Assembly (NCBI GenBank): GCA_023140595.1
Contig: JAGLLI010000137.1
Location: 1 to 7,769, forward strand
Direction: 5' to 3'
DNA: 7,769 bases
Source: Candidatus Parcubacteria bacterium
GTDB taxonomy: Bacteria > Patescibacteriota > Patescibacteriia > Patescibacteriales > UBA12075
Shown here: positions 1-5,831 of the stretch, piece after piece
How positions within the stretch are numbered: position 1 is the first letter of the stretch
How the letters are laid out: each line of letters begins with the position of its first letter
Made by a program: the position numbers and the translations under genes
The notes under the pieces: generated by a model
Told to the model about the DNA's origin: nothing
What the model saw: the letters and a program-made list of their open reading frames with translations, nothing else
Database searches by the model: none

Positions 1-1
1 C

Positions 2-892
2 GGCTTTGGAGATGATAAAGAAAAAATAAAAAATAATGAAAAAGTTATTAATATAAAAATAAAAAAATTCTCTTCGCATTTAGTTAGAAAAATTTTAGAT
101 AAAATACCGTTTTATAATTTTAAAAATCTAAAAACATTTTTTCCGAAGATAAAATCAATAAATGATTTTATTTCAAGCTCGGATTATCTTGGTGAAATTA
201 ATTTAGAGATAGAAACCGACAAAGAAAAAGTTGAGCCAAATAAGATTTTTTATAATTTAATTTCAATTTTTGAAAATATAAAAAATACCATAAAAGCAAA
301 CACTTCAGAATTTCAAGGATCAAGAGAATTTGTCCCTATTCCAGTTAAAGAAAATGTTGTTGATAAAAAAATGTATATTGAGAAACCGAAAGACGGTTCG
401 GAGCAAGAGTCTGGAGTGTCTATCATTAACGACAGCAACAGAATAAAATTAGATTTATCAGACAAAGATTGGTATGTTTATAGCGATAATTATGGCACTG
501 ACGAAGAAAAGTATCTGGTTAAATTAATTCATGACAATATAGGCAAGCTTGAAACCAAGTTTAAAGAAATATATTTGATAAGAAATCAAAAAATAATAGA
601 GATTTACGATTTTGACAAAGGAAGAAGATTTGAACCGGATTATTTACTATTTTTAGGCAATGGAAAAAGCAAGGGCAGCTATTTTCAAATATTTATTGAG
701 CCCAAGGGCAGACACATTGAAGAAGGCGATAAATGGAAGGAAGATTTTCTATTGAAAATAAAAGCGGAAAAAGAAGTTGTAAATTTATTTGAAGATGATA
801 AATATATAATAGTGGGCTTGCCTTTTTATCAGGAAGATAATAAGCTTGAATTTAAGAAAAGTTTGGGTGAGAAAATAAATATTAATATTTAA
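2..892 (+). CDS. res: Type III restriction enzyme Res-type subunit, C-terminal part (5' end outside the window)
   Basis: The reading frame is open from base 2 without a stop, so this is the last 296 residues of a larger protein rather than a gene starting at the ATG at 371. The visible part matches the C-terminal region of Res-type SF2 helicase-nucleases, which translocate on DNA and cleave it together with a Mod methyltransferase. The PD-ExK nuclease core is visible: FEPD with its aspartate near visible residue 213, then a hydrophobic strand and IFIEPKG with E233 and K235. Upstream stretches such as SSSDYLGEINLEIE and EFQGSREFVPIP are also typical of the family. The helicase motifs, and any mod gene, would lie upstream. 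The stop is followed after 4 bases by the M23 peptidase gene, suggesting co-transcription. It could instead be a stand-alone helicase-nuclease; family assignment is fairly sure, the exact system type is not. Confidence 0.85.
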   Translation, partial: GFGDDKEKIKNNEKVINIKIKKFSSHLVRKILDKIPFYNFKNLKTFFPKIKSINDFISSSDYLGEINLEIETDKEKVEPNKIFYNLISIFENIKNTIKANTSEFQGSREFVPIPVKENVVDKKMYIEKPKDGSEQESGVSIINDSNRIKLDLSDKDWYVYSDNYGTDEEKYLVKLIHDNIGKLETKFKEIYLIRNQKIIEIYDFDKGRRFEPDYLLFLGNGKSKGSYFQIFIEPKGRHIEEGDKWKEDFLLKIKAEKEVVNLFEDDKYIIVGLPFYQEDNKLEFKKSLGEKININI

Positions 893-896
893 AAAA

Positions 897-1568
897 ATGA
901 AAAAATTAATAACACACAAACAACATAATGGCTCAACTAGGGTATATTTTTTGAATGAAAATGTTAAGCACTGGATACAGGATTGGGAAACATTTGAATT
1001 GGGATGTGAACTTGGTCTTTGGGGCAAACAAGAAAAAATTGAGGATATACCAGAAGGTGCAAGTTATATAAAGGGGATATCGTTTTATCTAAGAAAAAGT
1101 TTTAAATTTGATCATGATCTTTTGGATAAAATGGTATGCACGCAAAAATTTGCCAAGTGGCCGGAATTTTATAAAAAATGGGACATGGATGGCCACAATG
1201 GAGTTGATTTTAGAACTAAATTTGATGATAGCCCGGACGGAAAAAGACCCGTGTATGCAGTTATGGACGGTGTTGTAAGCATGGCTATATCAATTGGCGG
1301 TGCAAGTGGATATGGTAAATACATCAAAATAGACCATGAAAATAATCACGAAACTTTATATGCGCATTTAGATTCTTTAAAAGTACTAAAAGGGCAAAAA
1401 GTAAAAGCTGGAGAACAAATAGGCGTAACTGATAACACCGGTGTCGGAACTGGTGCTCACTTACATTTTGGATATCGACCAAAACCACCAATAGTTGATT
1501 ATAATAATGGTTATAAGGGCTACGTAGACTGTCTTGATTATCTTTTATCTGACATTAAATTTGTTTAA
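897..1568 (+). CDS. M23 (LytM-type) metallopeptidase, no signal peptide
   Basis: This 223-residue protein carries a C-terminal M23/LytM zinc endopeptidase domain (about residues 95-195), a family that cuts peptide cross-bridges in peptidoglycan. The motifs are complete. HNGVD supplies H100 and D104, and HLHF supplies H188 and H190. H157 in YAHLDSL matches the second catalytic histidine. H100, D104 and H190 would bind zinc. There is no N-terminal hydrophobic segment. Residues 14-52 (VYFLNENVKHWIQDWETF and onward to EDIP) resemble, from memory, short segments found in surface proteins of low-GC and candidate-phylum bacteria; this was not searched. The ATG lies 4 bases after the upstream stop and has no Shine-Dalgarno, so translation may depend on coupling to res. 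It could be a phage-type lysin, a cell-wall enzyme exported without a classical signal, or a defence-associated protease. The fold is secure, the role is not. Confidence 0.85.
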   Translation: MKKLITHKQHNGSTRVYFLNENVKHWIQDWETFELGCELGLWGKQEKIEDIPEGASYIKGISFYLRKSFKFDHDLLDKMVCTQKFAKWPEFYKKWDMDGHNGVDFRTKFDDSPDGKRPVYAVMDGVVSMAISIGGASGYGKYIKIDHENNHETLYAHLDSLKVLKGQKVKAGEQIGVTDNTGVGTGAHLHFGYRPKPPIVDYNNGYKGYVDCLDYLLSDIKFV

Positions 1569-1719
1569 AATCAAAATGATAAAAACATAAAGATAAAAAA
1601 ATATTTTCAATAAAAAAGGGGAAGAAACTTTAAAAATTTTAAAAAAATTTAGGTACTTCTAACTTTGATTTAGATAGAATAAAAATTGGAGAAATATAAA
1701 TAAATAAAAAATAATAAAT

Positions 1720-2250
1720 ATGTCCACAACAACGATTGAGATAATGACTAATTTAACAATTGAAGCATTACCACATTTATTAACCTTTTTATTAACTCTT
1801 TTCGTTTCTTTACGATTAATAAAATGGCATTACAAAAAAGAAAAAAGACTATTTGATAATTTATCTAGACCGTTCGAAATATATACAATATCAGACAATA
1901 TAAAATCAATGGAAGTTGAAATAAATTTAATAAAAAAGAACAAATTTTTCCATAATTGTCCCGATAAAGCACTTAAAGATTTGAGAAATGTAGAGTTATC
2001 TGAAAATTTAAGTTTAGTTATATTAGCTATAGATTTAAATACAAAAGAGGAAGACTTTAACAATGCTTTAAACAAAGTATCGTCCCTGAAGAAACCTTTA
2101 ATTTTATATACTTTAGGAGATAAACAAATAAAGTGGTTATACTCAAATAAAGATATTAAAGATTATCCACTACATACTATATCCAATACTCCCCTTAGAT
2201 TAGTAAGTGATATATTTACAATTTTATCAACATACAAAAATGACAAATAG
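1720..2250 (+). CDS. Single-pass membrane protein with unrecognised alpha/beta cytosolic domain; candidate CBASS effector
   Basis: This 176-residue protein has one clear hydrophobic helix (about residues 15-34, ALPHLLTFLLTLFVSLRLI) followed by a basic stretch KWHYKKEKR. By the positive-inside rule this places the C-terminal domain in the cytoplasm. That domain (about 50-176) alternates strands and helices: PFEIYTIS, a helix around 61-74, the strand SLVILAIDL (98-106), a helix around 110-124, the strand KPLILYTLGD (125-134), then PLHTIS and a last amphipathic helix. This resembles a Rossmann-like, receiver-like or TIR-like fold, but I recognise no catalytic motif and no named family. Its end overlaps the CD-NTase gene by 11 bases, so the two are surely co-expressed. 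The position fits a membrane effector that senses the cyclic nucleotide. No Shine-Dalgarno precedes the ATG (a GGAG lies about 28 bases upstream), and the gap before it has only weak promoter-like AT-rich boxes. An alternative start is the ATG at 1744. Confidence 0.75.
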   Translation: MSTTTIEIMTNLTIEALPHLLTFLLTLFVSLRLIKWHYKKEKRLFDNLSRPFEIYTISDNIKSMEVEINLIKKNKFFHNCPDKALKDLRNVELSENLSLVILAIDLNTKEEDFNNALNKVSSLKKPLILYTLGDKQIKWLYSNKDIKDYPLHTISNTPLRLVSDIFTILSTYKNDK

Positions 2251-3610
2251 AGAATTGAATAATTTATTAATAGAATACACAAAAGATTATATCACTCCTA
2301 CCTATAGGGAATTGGATGCTGTTAGCGATAAATATGAAGAATTAATAGATTTATTAGAAAATAAAAACTGTTTTCAAAGTGGGTCTTGCTCAAGATTTAC
2401 GGCAATTAAACCGGTTAATGATCTTGATGTTATTTGGATAATATCAGAAGATATCCAAAAAGCTATAAGTAGTGAGTCATTAAGTTTAGAAAATATTTTA
2501 GAAGATTTGGCGAGTAAATTAGAACAAGAATATAAAAAAATTGGAGTGTCGGTTAATGTAAAATCTCAAACACATTCCGTAGGTATATATTTTAGTGAGA
2601 CAGAAACTGAATTTTCAATTGATATTGTTCCAGCAAAAAAAATTGGAGAAAAAAATGAATTTGGAGATAATATTTTAGAAGTTCCGGAAATTTTATTTTA
2701 TTCTAAAAAGAGTAGGGCAAAAATTTATAAATTTAAGAAACAAATATTGTGGAAAAAATCTGATCCAAAAGGCTATAGAAAAGAAATAAAAAATCTTCAT
2801 GATAAAAATAATAATTTGAGAAAAGTGATAAGATTTATAAAAAAATGGAAGTGGAATTGTAAAAAAAATTATCCTGATTTTCCTTTAAAGTCATTTCATC
2901 TAGAATTAATAATTAAAGATATTTTTGAAAAAAATGAAGATATAAATTTTTTAAATGGTGTCGAGTTATTTTATAAAAATATTTATGATTATTTAGAAGA
3001 ACCAAATTTTGTAGATAGAGCGGATGAGAATAAATACGTTGATGAATATGTAAATGAAATAAATAAGTTTGATAAAAATGAAATTTTAGAACTTTCTGAA
3101 TTAGCTATTGATAGGTTAAATGAAATAAGACTACAAGAAAATAATAGAAGTTTCGATAAGGATATCAATTTAATGCTATCCGCAAAAGATGATAAAGAAC
3201 AATTTATTTTTGATGATAGTTTTGGTTATAAATTTAAGTTGAATGAAAATTTAACTTTTAAAATTAATGGTAATGTATCAATAGGCAAAAAAATAAAAAA
3301 AGATCCTTTTTCTAATTATCCATTAAAACAAAATAACTGCACTATAATTATTGGTAAAAATATCGAGTTTTACATTGCGGAAGATATTAACATAGAAAAT
3401 GTGGATTATTACTGGAAAGTTAAAAATAGAGGGAAGAATATCATAAATGAAAATGGAGAAAGAGAATGTCGTGGGGAAATTACATTCAATCAAACATATA
3501 ATAACCCGGAATTGACAGCATATAATGGCATTCATTATGTTGAGTGTTATGCAATTCATAATGATAAGTGTATTGCATATGATAGAATTTATATTTGTAT
3601 AAAAAAGTAA
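2240..3610 (+). CDS. CBASS CD-NTase (SMODS-type cyclic oligonucleotide synthase) with C-terminal AGS-C domain
   Basis: This 456-residue enzyme has the hallmarks of cGAS/DncV-like nucleotidyltransferases, which on phage infection make cyclic di- or trinucleotides that activate a neighbouring effector. The catalytic core shows GSCSR (G48, S49), DLDVIW with metal ligands D61 and D63, and the third carboxylate D128 in FSIDIVPA. The helical part follows (VIRFIKKWKW about 197-204; KSFHLELIIKDIF about 217-229). The C-terminal region (about 340-456) matches the AGS-C sensor domain, with the diagnostic YYWKVKNRG (390-398) and GIHYVECYAIHNDKCIAYDR (430-449). I chose the ATG at 2240 over 2207 because the extra 11 residues do not look like the family and 2240 gives a short 11-base overlap with the effector gene. 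There is no clear Shine-Dalgarno, so translational coupling is likely. All catalytic residues are present. The nucleotide product cannot be read from sequence. No Cap2/Cap3-like accessory genes are visible. Confidence 0.9.
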   Translation: MTNRELNNLLIEYTKDYITPTYRELDAVSDKYEELIDLLENKNCFQSGSCSRFTAIKPVNDLDVIWIISEDIQKAISSESLSLENILEDLASKLEQEYKKIGVSVNVKSQTHSVGIYFSETETEFSIDIVPAKKIGEKNEFGDNILEVPEILFYSKKSRAKIYKFKKQILWKKSDPKGYRKEIKNLHDKNNNLRKVIRFIKKWKWNCKKNYPDFPLKSFHLELIIKDIFEKNEDINFLNGVELFYKNIYDYLEEPNFVDRADENKYVDEYVNEINKFDKNEILELSELAIDRLNEIRLQENNRSFDKDINLMLSAKDDKEQFIFDDSFGYKFKLNENLTFKINGNVSIGKKIKKDPFSNYPLKQNNCTIIIGKNIEFYIAEDINIENVDYYWKVKNRGKNIINENGERECRGEITFNQTYNNPELTAYNGIHYVECYAIHNDKCIAYDRIYICIKK

Positions 3611-3653
3611 GTAGATTAATTTAAAAAATTTACATACCCCAACAAATATAAAT

Positions 3654-3721
3654 CACCAAAATCAGGGAATTGGTGCCGTAAGTTATCCTCGTTCGTGAGC
3701 ACAAATTAAAATTTTTTTTAA
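3654..3721 (+). terminator. Hairpin cluster with T-run after the CD-NTase gene, possible weak terminator
   Basis: Just after the CD-NTase stop, CACCAA (3654-3659) can pair with TTGGTG (3670-3675) across a 10-base loop. GTGC (3673-3676) can alternatively pair with GCAC (3699-3702). An A/T-only stem (3706-3711 with 3716-3721) and a run of eight T's follow. Together these could end transcription of the defence unit, but none forms a classical GC-rich stem directly before the T-run, so confidence is low. One copy of the repeated motif lies inside this stretch. Confidence 0.35.
3676..3702 (+). repeat. Divergent copy of a repeated GC-richer intergenic motif
   Basis: The sequence CCGTAAGTTATCCTCGTTCG followed by TGAGCAC aligns without gaps to the copy at 3743-3769, sharing about 18 of 28 bases, including CG, AAG, TCC, GT, CG and GAGCA at the same spacing. 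It is the weakest of the three copies and could be chance, but it lies only about 55 bases before the next one and in the same orientation. Confidence 0.4.
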
Positions 3722-3730
3722 CCTTAAATT

Positions 3731-3768
3731 AGTCAAAAAAGTTCGGAAGCTGTCCCTGTACGCGAGCA
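3731..3768 (+). repeat. Repeated intergenic motif, copy before the TetR operon (possible structured RNA)
   Basis: This segment matches 7691-7728 almost throughout: both read AG-C-CAAAAAAGTT, then GGAAGCTGTCC, two or three variable bases, then GTACGCGAGCA. The RNA could form GUUCG (3741-3745) paired with CGAGC (3763-3767). The distant copy keeps this stem through a C-to-T change that leaves a G-U pair. Downstream, GTGTA (3780-3784) pairs with TACAC (3795-3799), with GCAG (3766-3769) and CTGC (3800-3803) able to enclose it, and a strong terminator follows at 3817. The layout resembles a short structured transcript or an attenuator. I recognise no known riboswitch or RNA family. Confidence 0.6.
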
Positions 3769-3816
3769 GAAGAAAAACTGTGTAAATAAATCCATACACC
3801 TGCGGGTAGTAAGAAG

Positions 3817-3839
3817 GAGCCATTTTGGCTCTTTTTTTT
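3817..3839 (+). terminator. Rho-independent terminator
   Basis: A perfect 6-bp stem, GAGCCA paired with TGGCTC across a TTT loop (3817-3831), is followed by eight T's. It separates the motif-bearing region and the defence unit from the TetR promoter downstream, so it would end either read-through from block 1 or a short transcript starting within the spacer. Confidence 0.85.
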
Positions 3840-3880
3840 GTTGGTTTAGATTTTGAGAAAAATGATTGAGAATAAATGAT

Positions 3881-3909
3881 TTGACATTTTTTTTATTATG
3901 CCATAATAT
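3881..3909 (+). promoter_or_regulatory. Sigma70-type promoter for the TetR/patatin unit
   Basis: A perfect -35 box TTGACA (3881-3886) is followed by a -10 region in CCATAATATA. CATAAT (3902-3907) gives a 15-base spacer, and TAATAT (3904-3909) gives 17. Transcription would start around 3914-3917, directly beside the operator palindrome. The promoter lies just after the terminator at 3817-3839, so it begins a new transcription unit. Confidence 0.75.
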
Positions 3910-3917
3910 ATAAATAT

Positions 3918-3939
3918 CTACTAACCGAACGGTTAGTAG
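3918..3939 (+). promoter_or_regulatory. TetR-type operator (perfect palindrome)
   Basis: CTACTAACCG (3918-3927) and CGGTTAGTAG (3930-3939) form a perfect 10-bp inverted repeat around the two bases AA. Its size and its core ACCGAACGGT are typical of TetR-family operators. It sits at the predicted transcription start and 48 bases before the TetR coding sequence, which implies autorepression and control of the genes behind it. A smaller palindrome, ACCACTTTGTGGT (3950-3962), lies further into the leader. Confidence 0.85.
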
Positions 3940-3987
3940 GCCATATAAAACCACTTTGTGGTAACGGGGTGAATTAATGGCAAAATT

Positions 3988-4575
3988 ATGGAAAATATCA
4001 AAACACAAAAACAAGATATTATTCAGGACACCAAAAAACAAATTATTAATATTGCCCGACAACTTTTTTCAGATTATAGTTATTTGGGTGTTTCTATGAG
4101 TGATATTGCCAAAAAAGTTAACATTACAAAGGGGGCTTTGTATTATCATTTCACCGGTAAGGTAGAAATTTATCAAGAAGTTCTTGATGAGGTTTTTACA
4201 GGTTTGAGTTCCGCCGTTGTTGAAGCTGGTAATGAAGAAAATACTAAAAATAAGCTTTTTGCTTTGATAAAAAATTATTTAGATTTTGGATTTAAAGAAA
4301 AAAATCTTATTAAGGCTTTAACCTTGAAATTATCACCGGCTAATCGCCGGATAAGTAAATATATTATTAAATCAAGGGAGCAGACAATTGATTTAATTCA
4401 ACCGATAATCAAAGAGGTGTTTGTAAATAAAAAAACAATAAAAAAAATTGATAGTCGGATGCTTTCTTCTTTGTTAATTGGCATGATGGACGGCTTGCTT
4501 TTAGAATACTCATTATTGAATAAAAAAATTAACTCAGAAAAAGTTTCAAACCAAATTATTACGGTATTATTTTAA
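3988..4575 (+). CDS. TetR/AcrR-family transcriptional regulator
   Basis: This 195-residue protein has the standard TetR layout: an N-terminal three-helix DNA-binding domain (about 15-62) with the helix-turn-helix VSMSDIAKKVNITKGALYYH (35-54) and the family signature ALYYHF, then a helical ligand-binding domain. Ligands of this family are small hydrophobic or lipid-like molecules; the sequence does not identify this one. It is the first gene behind the promoter at 3881 and the operator at 3918, so it very probably represses itself and the patatin gene 33 bases downstream. The start is slightly odd: GGGGTG (3966-3971) is spaced better for an out-of-frame ATG at 3977 than for the ATG at 3988. 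The 3988 start is still the only in-frame ATG giving a full N-terminus, because a TGA at 3970-3972 closes the frame just upstream. Confidence 0.92.
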   Translation: MENIKTQKQDIIQDTKKQIINIARQLFSDYSYLGVSMSDIAKKVNITKGALYYHFTGKVEIYQEVLDEVFTGLSSAVVEAGNEENTKNKLFALIKNYLDFGFKEKNLIKALTLKLSPANRRISKYIIKSREQTIDLIQPIIKEVFVNKKTIKKIDSRMLSSLLIGMMDGLLLEYSLLNKKINSEKVSNQIITVLF

Positions 4576-4588
4576 TAAAAATAAATCT

Positions 4589-4597
4589 TGTTATAAT
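4589..4597 (+). promoter_or_regulatory. Possible extended -10 promoter before the patatin gene
   Basis: TGTTATAAT is an exact extended -10 element (TG-N-TATAAT), in the 33-base gap between the TetR stop and the patatin ATG. There is no good -35 box, which extended -10 promoters can do without. Initiation would fall about five bases before the ATG, giving a nearly leaderless mRNA, consistent with the absence of a Shine-Dalgarno there. In such AT-rich DNA a chance match is possible. Confidence 0.4.
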
Positions 4598-4608
4598 TAT
4601 TAATAAAT

Positions 4609-5430
4609 ATGCAACATAAAAAGAAACTTAAAATCGGATTAGCCTTGGGTAGCGGCGGCGCAAAGGGCTTAGCGCATATCGGCGTTATTAAAGTTTTGGA
4701 AAAAAATAATATCCCAATTGATTATATCGCCGGTACAAGCATTGGCGCTTTGGTCGGCGCTTATTACGCGATTTATAAAGATGTGGGTAAGTTGGAAAAA
4801 GTAGCTTTAAGTACTAATTGGCGCACAGCCTTGTCGTTGCTTGACCCAAGCTTGAGCGGCGGATTTGTTAAAGGCGTTAAAGTTGAAGATTTGATAAAGG
4901 GTTGGTTTAATGGATATAGTTTTGATGACTTAAAAATTGCTTTAACTACTGTTGCCACTGATTTAATTTCCGGACAAGAAGTGGATATTTCCAGTGGAGA
5001 CATTACCAAGGCGGTAAGAGCCAGTTTGTCAGTACCGCTTATTTTCCAGCCAATCAAGCATAATGATTATTTATTGGCGGACGGGGGATTATCTAACCCA
5101 TTACCGGATGATATAGCGCGGCAAATGGGCGCTGATATAGTTATTGCGGTTAATTTGGATAATAAAAATTTTGATAACAGCTTAAGCAAAAATAATTTTC
5201 CAATTTCAAAAACAGGCGTAAGAGCGTTAAATATAATACGCTATCATTTTGCGCAAAATTGTCTAAAGAGCGGAGATATTGTTATAGAGCCCAAAGTAGG
5301 CGAAGTAGGTTTAGCTGGATGGAATAAATTTTTTAATGGACAAGGATCAAAAGAAATAATAAACGCAGGAGAAGAGGCAACTGAAAAATCCCTTGTTCAA
5401 ATAGTAAATCTTATAAAAGAAAGGGGGTGA
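4609..5430 (+). CDS. Patatin-like phospholipase family protein (RssA/YlbK type)
   Basis: This 273-residue protein is a compact patatin-fold acyl hydrolase, expected to act on membrane or other lipids with a Ser-Asp dyad. The glycine-rich oxyanion loop GSGGAKG is at residues 14-20, the nucleophile elbow GTSIG has S44, and the dyad aspartate is D158 in ADGG. RASLSVPLIFQPI (137-149) is the usual block before the DGG motif. GSGGAKGLAHIGV near the very N-terminus and the short length fit the bacterial RssA/YlbK branch rather than plant-type or secreted patatins. No signal peptide is seen, so it is probably cytosolic or peripheral to the membrane. Its stop lies inside the Shine-Dalgarno region of the micro-ORF that follows, so the two are likely translationally coupled. 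Regulation probably follows the TetR operator upstream. The physiological substrate is unknown. Confidence 0.9.
   Translation: MQHKKKLKIGLALGSGGAKGLAHIGVIKVLEKNNIPIDYIAGTSIGALVGAYYAIYKDVGKLEKVALSTNWRTALSLLDPSLSGGFVKGVKVEDLIKGWFNGYSFDDLKIALTTVATDLISGQEVDISSGDITKAVRASLSVPLIFQPIKHNDYLLADGGLSNPLPDDIARQMGADIVIAVNLDNKNFDNSLSKNNFPISKTGVRALNIIRYHFAQNCLKSGDIVIEPKVGEVGLAGWNKFFNGQGSKEIINAGEEATEKSLVQIVNLIKERG
5423..5428 (+). promoter_or_regulatory. Strong Shine-Dalgarno for the 17-codon ORF
   Basis: GGGGGT at 5423-5428 lies within AAAGGGGGTGATAATATG, 6 bases before the ATG at 5435. It is the best ribosome-binding site in the window and overlaps the last codons and stop of the patatin gene. Most larger genes here lack such a site. 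It has no other use than starting the micro-ORF, which argues that the small ORF is translated. Confidence 0.7.
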
Positions 5431-5434
5431 TAAT

Positions 5435-5488
5435 ATGTTAGATTTTATTAAGAAAATTATAGAGAAAATAAAAAGAATATTTAAATAA
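5435..5488 (+). CDS. 17-residue cationic amphipathic peptide (micro-ORF)
   Basis: The ORF encodes MLDFIKKIIEKIKRIFK and a TAA stop. As a helix, L2, F4, I5, I8, I9, I12, I15 and F16 line one face, while six lysine/arginine and two acidic residues lie on the other (net about +4). This is the pattern of membrane-surface-binding peptides such as small phenol-soluble modulins or antimicrobial helices. It starts 4 bases after the patatin stop behind a strong Shine-Dalgarno and ends 18 bases before the phasin-like gene. Its first nine residues match the N-terminus of that protein (MTDLIKKTI) at six positions, so it may be a duplicated and shortened phasin start. A role as peripheral membrane anchor, patatin partner or toxic peptide is inference only. 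It could also serve just to couple translation of the downstream gene. Confidence 0.55.
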   Translation: MLDFIKKIIEKIKRIFK

Positions 5489-5506
5489 TTATTAACAACA
5501 AAAACT

Positions 5507-5812
5507 ATGACTGATTTAATTAAAAAAACAATTTTAACGGGGCTGGGTATAGCCTCATTAACCAAGGAAAAAGCAGAGAAGTTAGTTAAAGATTTAATAA
5601 AAGAAGGTGAAGTGTCTGAGGGCGAAGGATCAAAATTAGTAAAAGAATTATTGGAAAAGATGGAAGACAATAAAAAAGCAATGGAAAAAAAAATTGAAAA
5701 GACAGTTTGTGATGTATTAAAAAAGCTTAATATCCCCAGCAGGAAAGATATCATTGGCTTAAACAGCAAGATTGAGAAATTGGAGAAAAAATTAAGCAAT
5801 GAAAAGGAATAA
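5507..5812 (+). CDS. Phasin-family small helical protein
   Basis: This 101-residue, almost wholly helical, lysine/glutamate-rich protein matches the small 'phasin family' (PhaF/PHA-regulator-like) proteins. Diagnostic parts are the N-terminal hydrophobic LTGLGIASLTKEKAEKLVKDL (about 10-30), GEVSEGEGSKLVKELLEK (34-51), and LNIPSRKDIIGLNSKIEKLE (74-93) leading to a short C-terminal coiled coil. Phasins coat hydrophobic surfaces such as polyester granules. Members of this short subgroup often sit beside AarF/UbiB-family kinases in organisms without known polyester granules, as here. No PHA synthase is visible in the window. No Shine-Dalgarno precedes the ATG, which follows the micro-ORF stop by 18 bases, so re-initiation is plausible. 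Family membership is quite sure; a granule role is not. Confidence 0.8.
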   Translation: MTDLIKKTILTGLGIASLTKEKAEKLVKDLIKEGEVSEGEGSKLVKELLEKMEDNKKAMEKKIEKTVCDVLKKLNIPSRKDIIGLNSKIEKLEKKLSNEKE

Positions 5813-5831
5813 AATTTTTTATATGCAGGCG

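Noticed and set aside
2207..2239. Upstream ATG at 2207 as the CD-NTase start
   Set aside because: It would add 11 residues lying inside the effector coding region that do not resemble the family N-terminus, and would create a 44-base overlap. The ATG at 2240 is more natural.
3758..3768. Similarity of GTACGCGAGC in the repeated motif to a conserved stretch of 23S rRNA
   Set aside because: Only about ten bases agree with the rRNA sequence as I remember it, and the flanks do not follow it, so an rRNA fragment is not supported.
3676..3840. tRNA, T-box leader or other named riboswitch in the spacer
   Set aside because: There is no cloverleaf, no T-box TGGNACCGCG-type sequence, and no core of a riboswitch class I can recall. 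Only hairpins and a terminator can be supported.
4609..5430. Patatin gene as the CBASS effector CapV
   Set aside because: Patatin phospholipases do serve as CBASS effectors, but this one is separated from the CD-NTase by a terminator, a new promoter and a TetR gene, has different base composition, and looks like the housekeeping RssA/YlbK branch.
5347..5799. Reverse-strand 150-codon ORF across the patatin end, micro-ORF and phasin-like gene
   Set aside because: It runs antisense to well-supported genes and its hydrophobic, phenylalanine/serine-rich product is what lysine/glutamate-rich AT-rich genes give on the opposite strand. The same holds for the reverse ORFs at 6581-6991, 4773-5057 and 1830-2075.
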